In this document: one piece after another, positions 5,829 to 8,343 of the stretch
Numbering within the stretch: position 1 is the first letter of the stretch
How the letters are laid out: each line of letters opens with the position of its first letter
From: Spirochaetaceae bacterium
GTDB taxonomy: Bacteria > Spirochaetota > Spirochaetia > DSM-27196 > PXBQ01
Assembly (NCBI GenBank): GCA_003566875.1
Contig: PXBQ01000443.1
Coordinates: forward strand, 1-8,343
DNA: 8,343 nt
Direction: 5' to 3'
Position numbers and translations under genes: made by a program
The notes under the pieces: model-generated
Databases searched by the model: none
What the model was told of the DNA's origin: nothing
Seen by the model: the letters and a program-made list of their open reading frames with translations, nothing else

Positions 5829-7728
5829 CGACACGACCCTCTCACGGCAGGTTCACGATGAGATCGAACAAAACCGGCCCGCACTCGCGGTCGTCGGGTC
5901 ACAGATCGAGCGGGACGAGCAGATTTTCGGCGCCGTGTACGACGGACACATCGTGCGTCGGTTCTTCTCGTACGTACGCCCTTACAAAAAGGGCGTTCTG
6001 CTCGCGTTGATCGGCGTCATCGCGTTCACAATAACGCAGCTGACGGTGCCTCTGTTGATCCGCGCGACGATCGACGACGCGATCGTCGGACCGGAGGCGG
6101 GACTCACATTGCTCGGGATCACTGCGGGGCTTTTTGCTTTCGTCGCGCTTCTCAACTACGGTGCCAACTTCATGCAGGAATGGTTTGCGAGCAACGTCGG
6201 GGAACTCGTACTATTTGATCTGCGGCGCTCGATGTTCAAACACCTTCAGAAGATATCGCTCTCGTTCATGGACAAGACCGAGGCCGGCCGGCTTATGTCG
6301 CGTCTACAGGGCGATGTTCATGCGCTCCAGGAGTTTCTCGAATCGAGTATTTTTGCGATCGGCGATATTATGCTCCTGCTCGGGATCGTCGTCGTACTCC
6401 TCACGCTGAATCTTCCGCTCGGGTTGATGACGCTCGGTATCGTGCCGATGCTCTTCCTCGTCAGGATCGTGTGGTTGCCGTACGCGCGGAAAGCGTTCAT
6501 CTCTGCGCGTGAGAATCAGTCGCGCGTGAACGGCGCGCTCGCCGAAGGAATCAACGGCGTTCGTACTATCCAGGAGATGGCGCGCGAAGACGTGAACTAC
6601 GTGCTTTTCAAAGACAAGGCGCACGAGAATTACGTGTCTCATCTGCGCGCGACGAAGTTGGCTCAAGTCATGATCCCGCTCGTCGATACGCTGACGGGTT
6701 TCGCGATGGCCGTGGTCGTGTTCGTCGGCGGAACGATGGTTCTCGATGCCCGGCTCGAGCTCGGCATCATGGTCGCGTTCGTTTTCTACGTGCAGCGATT
6801 CTTCGCTCCGATCCGGTCGGTCACGATGCAGTACAGCGTGATGCAGCGAGCGATGGCGTCCGGACAGCGTATCTTTGAGGTTATGGACGTACCGATCGAC
6901 GTCGACGACAAGCCAAACGCGATCGATGTACCGGAGATCGACGGCTCGATCGAGTTCCGCGACGTCACCTTCGGGTACGAGAAAGACCGTCCGATCCTCC
7001 ACGACATCTCGTTTCGCGTGAATCCCGGCGAAACGGTTGCCCTCGTCGGCCCGACCGGCTCGGGCAAGACGAGCCTCACGGCGCTCGCACACCGTTTCTA
7101 CGAGGTCTGGGAGGGCAGTATCACGGTCGGAGGTTACGACGTTCGCGACCTGACGCAGAGGTCACTCGGGCGCCATATCGCTATGGTCTTGCAGGAGCCG
7201 TTTCTCTTCACGGGAACGATCTACGACAACCTGCGGTACAACCGCACCGACGCGACACGCGAACAGATTCACGCGGCGGCCGAAGCCGTCGGCGCGCACG
7301 GTTTCATCGAGAATCTTCCCAACGGCTACAACACGAAGGTCGAACAGGGCGGCGGCAATCTCTCGCTCGGGCAGCGGCAGCTCATCAGTTTCGCGCGCGC
7401 ACTCGTCGCCGACACCAAGATCCTCGTCCTCGATGAGGCGACAGCAAACATCGACAGCTACACCGAGCTCATGATCCAACGCGCGCTCAAACGGCTGCTC
7501 GAGGGTCGTACGGGAATGGTGATCGCTCACCGGCTCTCGACGATCCGCGGAGCGGACCGGATCGTCGTTCTACACGACGGGCGAATAGTCGAGACCGGCA
7601 ATCACTCCGAGCTCATGGCCCGCGGCGGGCTGTACGCCCGGCTGTACCGCATGAACTACGCGTCGTTCGACGACATCCCCGAAGAACTCGTGAAGACAGC
7701 GACCGCCGAGACCGGATTCTCGACGTAA
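5818..7728 (+). CDS. ABC exporter, heterodimer subunit with consensus catalytic Glu (BmrD/SmdB/TM288-like)
   Basis: This 636-residue exporter half has a cytoplasmic N-terminal tail of about 57 residues. The membrane domain follows, with hydrophobic segments near 58-81, 97-116, 178-220 and 285-330. The nucleotide-binding domain has Walker A GPTGSGKTS (411-419), Q-loop Gln459, a modified signature LSLGQ (515-519), Walker B ILVLDE (535-540) with the catalytic Glu540, and H-loop His571. Its intact Walker motifs would pair with the first subunit's LSGGQ to make the active ATP site. Its LSLGQ would face the first subunit's Asp-containing Walker B to make the degenerate site. Gene order, 11-base overlap and complementary defects show that the two work as one obligate heterodimer in the inner membrane. 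About 26 residues follow the usual end of the domain with no recognised motif. Substrate unknown; multidrug annotation would be by family only. Confidence 0.94.
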   Translation: MSDNDTTLSRQVHDEIEQNRPALAVVGSQIERDEQIFGAVYDGHIVRRFFSYVRPYKKGVLLALIGVIAFTITQLTVPLLIRATIDDAIVGPEAGLTLLGITAGLFAFVALLNYGANFMQEWFASNVGELVLFDLRRSMFKHLQKISLSFMDKTEAGRLMSRLQGDVHALQEFLESSIFAIGDIMLLLGIVVVLLTLNLPLGLMTLGIVPMLFLVRIVWLPYARKAFISARENQSRVNGALAEGINGVRTIQEMAREDVNYVLFKDKAHENYVSHLRATKLAQVMIPLVDTLTGFAMAVVVFVGGTMVLDARLELGIMVAFVFYVQRFFAPIRSVTMQYSVMQRAMASGQRIFEVMDVPIDVDDKPNAIDVPEIDGSIEFRDVTFGYEKDRPILHDISFRVNPGETVALVGPTGSGKTSLTALAHRFYEVWEGSITVGGYDVRDLTQRSLGRHIAMVLQEPFLFTGTIYDNLRYNRTDATREQIHAAAEAVGAHGFIENLPNGYNTKVEQGGGNLSLGQRQLISFARALVADTKILVLDEATANIDSYTELMIQRALKRLLEGRTGMVIAHRLSTIRGADRIVVLHDGRIVETGNHSELMARGGLYARLYRMNYASFDDIPEELVKTATAETGFST

Positions 7729-7735
7729 GCAGCAC

Positions 7736-7758
7736 GGCGCGCGGTCGGAACCCGCGCC
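7736..7758. terminator. GC-rich hairpin between the convergent ABC operon and sulfatase gene
   Basis: GGCGCG(C)GGT pairs with ACCCGCGCC around a CGGA loop: nine pairs with one bulged C, starting 8 bases after the ABC stop codon. No good T run follows on either strand, so termination efficiency is doubtful. A further small palindrome, TCGCGT-tt-ACGCGA (7764-7777), overlaps the sulfatase stop codon. Together they fill the 41-base convergent gap. Confidence 0.4.
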
Positions 7759-7769
7759 GCGGTTCGCGT

Positions 7770-8343
7770 TTACGCGATCGCGACGCGCGGCATCGGCACA
7801 TGCTCCGTATCCGCGGCCGCGTCGAGAAGACGGTGCAACAGCCGGGTCTTGGTCTCAGCCATCGTGGGGTCATCCCAGAGGTTAATATGCTCGCCGGGAT
7901 CGGCTTCGAGATCAAAAAGCTCACCCCACCGCTCGCCGTAGTACGCGGTGATCTTGTACCGCGCGTCGACGTACGTCTTGGCGTACAGACGATTCGGCTG
8001 GTGTCGGTTCTCGACGAGAGCGTAATCACGGACCGAAGCTTCCGTGCCCTTCCAGACATCGTTCTGGTCGCGACCGGTCATGAAGCGTGGCACGGGTAGT
8101 CCGAAGAACGACAGGAAACTCGGAGCGAGATCGACGAGCGACTGAATCGCGTTCGACCGCCGGCCCGCTTCGTCTTGATCGGGATGTACCGTGATGAACG
8201 GAACCCGGATCAGGTCCTCGTAATGGAACGTGCCTTTTGCGGTCATGCCGTGCTGTCCGAACAGGTGCCCGTGGTCGGAGGTGAACACGACGAGAGTCTC
8301 GTCGGCAAGCCCTAAGCTCTCGAGGCGGTCGAGCAGTTTCCCG
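7770..8343 (-). CDS. Sulfatase family (alkaline phosphatase fold) hydrolase, C-terminal part only
   Basis: The minus-strand frame is open to the right edge, so the N-terminal part, including the CxPSR/SxPSR formylglycine site, lies outside the window. The visible 190 residues begin just before the second metal motif: SDHGHLFGQHGMTAKG supplies Asp23 and His24 for calcium binding and Lys36, which usually contacts the sulfate. The stretch YEDLIRVPF and the DLAPSFLSFFGLPVP helix are typical of S1-type sulfatases, and the tail LFDLEADPGEHINLWDDP is the usual C-terminal signature. Such enzymes cleave sulfate esters from carbohydrates or other compounds, and many are exported, but neither substrate nor signal peptide can be judged here. 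A phosphonate or phosphate ester hydrolase of the same fold is possible. GTG 8286-8288 is an internal codon and not the start. The gene converges on the ABC exporter operon. Confidence 0.9.
   Translation of the reverse strand, partial: GKLLDRLESLGLADETLVVFTSDHGHLFGQHGMTAKGTFHYEDLIRVPFITVHPDQDEAGRRSNAIQSLVDLAPSFLSFFGLPVPRFMTGRDQNDVWKGTEASVRDYALVENRHQPNRLYAKTYVDARYKITAYYGERWGELFDLEADPGEHINLWDDPTMAETKTRLLHRLLDAAADTEHVPMPRVAIA

Overview
The window (8,343 bases, GC-rich, about 60% by eye and not counted) is densely coded chromosomal DNA of a free-living heterotrophic bacterium. A hexokinase-family protein beside a YkgJ-type cysteine-cluster protein, and an M15 peptidase with a 'YFWADGR' stretch, fit a high-GC spirochaete. 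That is a recollection-based guess (about 50%) and not a demonstrated placement. I see no mobile element, CRISPR array, rRNA or tRNA.

Layout. (a) Bases 1-759, plus strand: the 3' part of an M15 zinc peptidase gene, entering from the left edge. (b) Bases 786-3738, minus strand: three genes pointing left, in transcription order a YkgJ/CxxCxxCC protein, a hexokinase-fold protein, and an SMP-30/gluconolactonase-type protein. Gaps of 60 and 34 bases make an operon possible. (c) Bases 3739-3977: a divergent intergenic region with a candidate promoter and an intrinsic terminator-like hairpin placed in the leader of the next operon. (d) Bases 3978-7728, plus strand: two overlapping genes for the two halves of a heterodimeric ABC exporter. 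(e) From 7770 to the right edge, minus strand: the C-terminal part of a sulfatase, convergent with the exporter operon.

How the genes fit together. The exporter halves are complementary. The first subunit has Asp in place of the catalytic Glu but a perfect LSGGQ signature, while the second has the catalytic Glu but an LSLGQ signature. Together they make one consensus and one degenerate ATP site, as in the BmrC/BmrD, TM287/288 and SmdAB types.

The most unusual gene is the hexokinase-family member. It keeps the fold signatures of hexokinase (the KM..G.YLG helix and the late R/A-rich helix) but, in my by-eye alignment, has lost almost every glucose- and ATP-binding residue, including the catalytic Asp. 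It looks like an intact, maintained pseudoenzyme beside a sugar-lactonase-type gene, and so is a candidate sensor, scaffold or regulator. The second point of interest is the terminator hairpin about 45 bases upstream of the exporter start codon, which suggests transcription attenuation.
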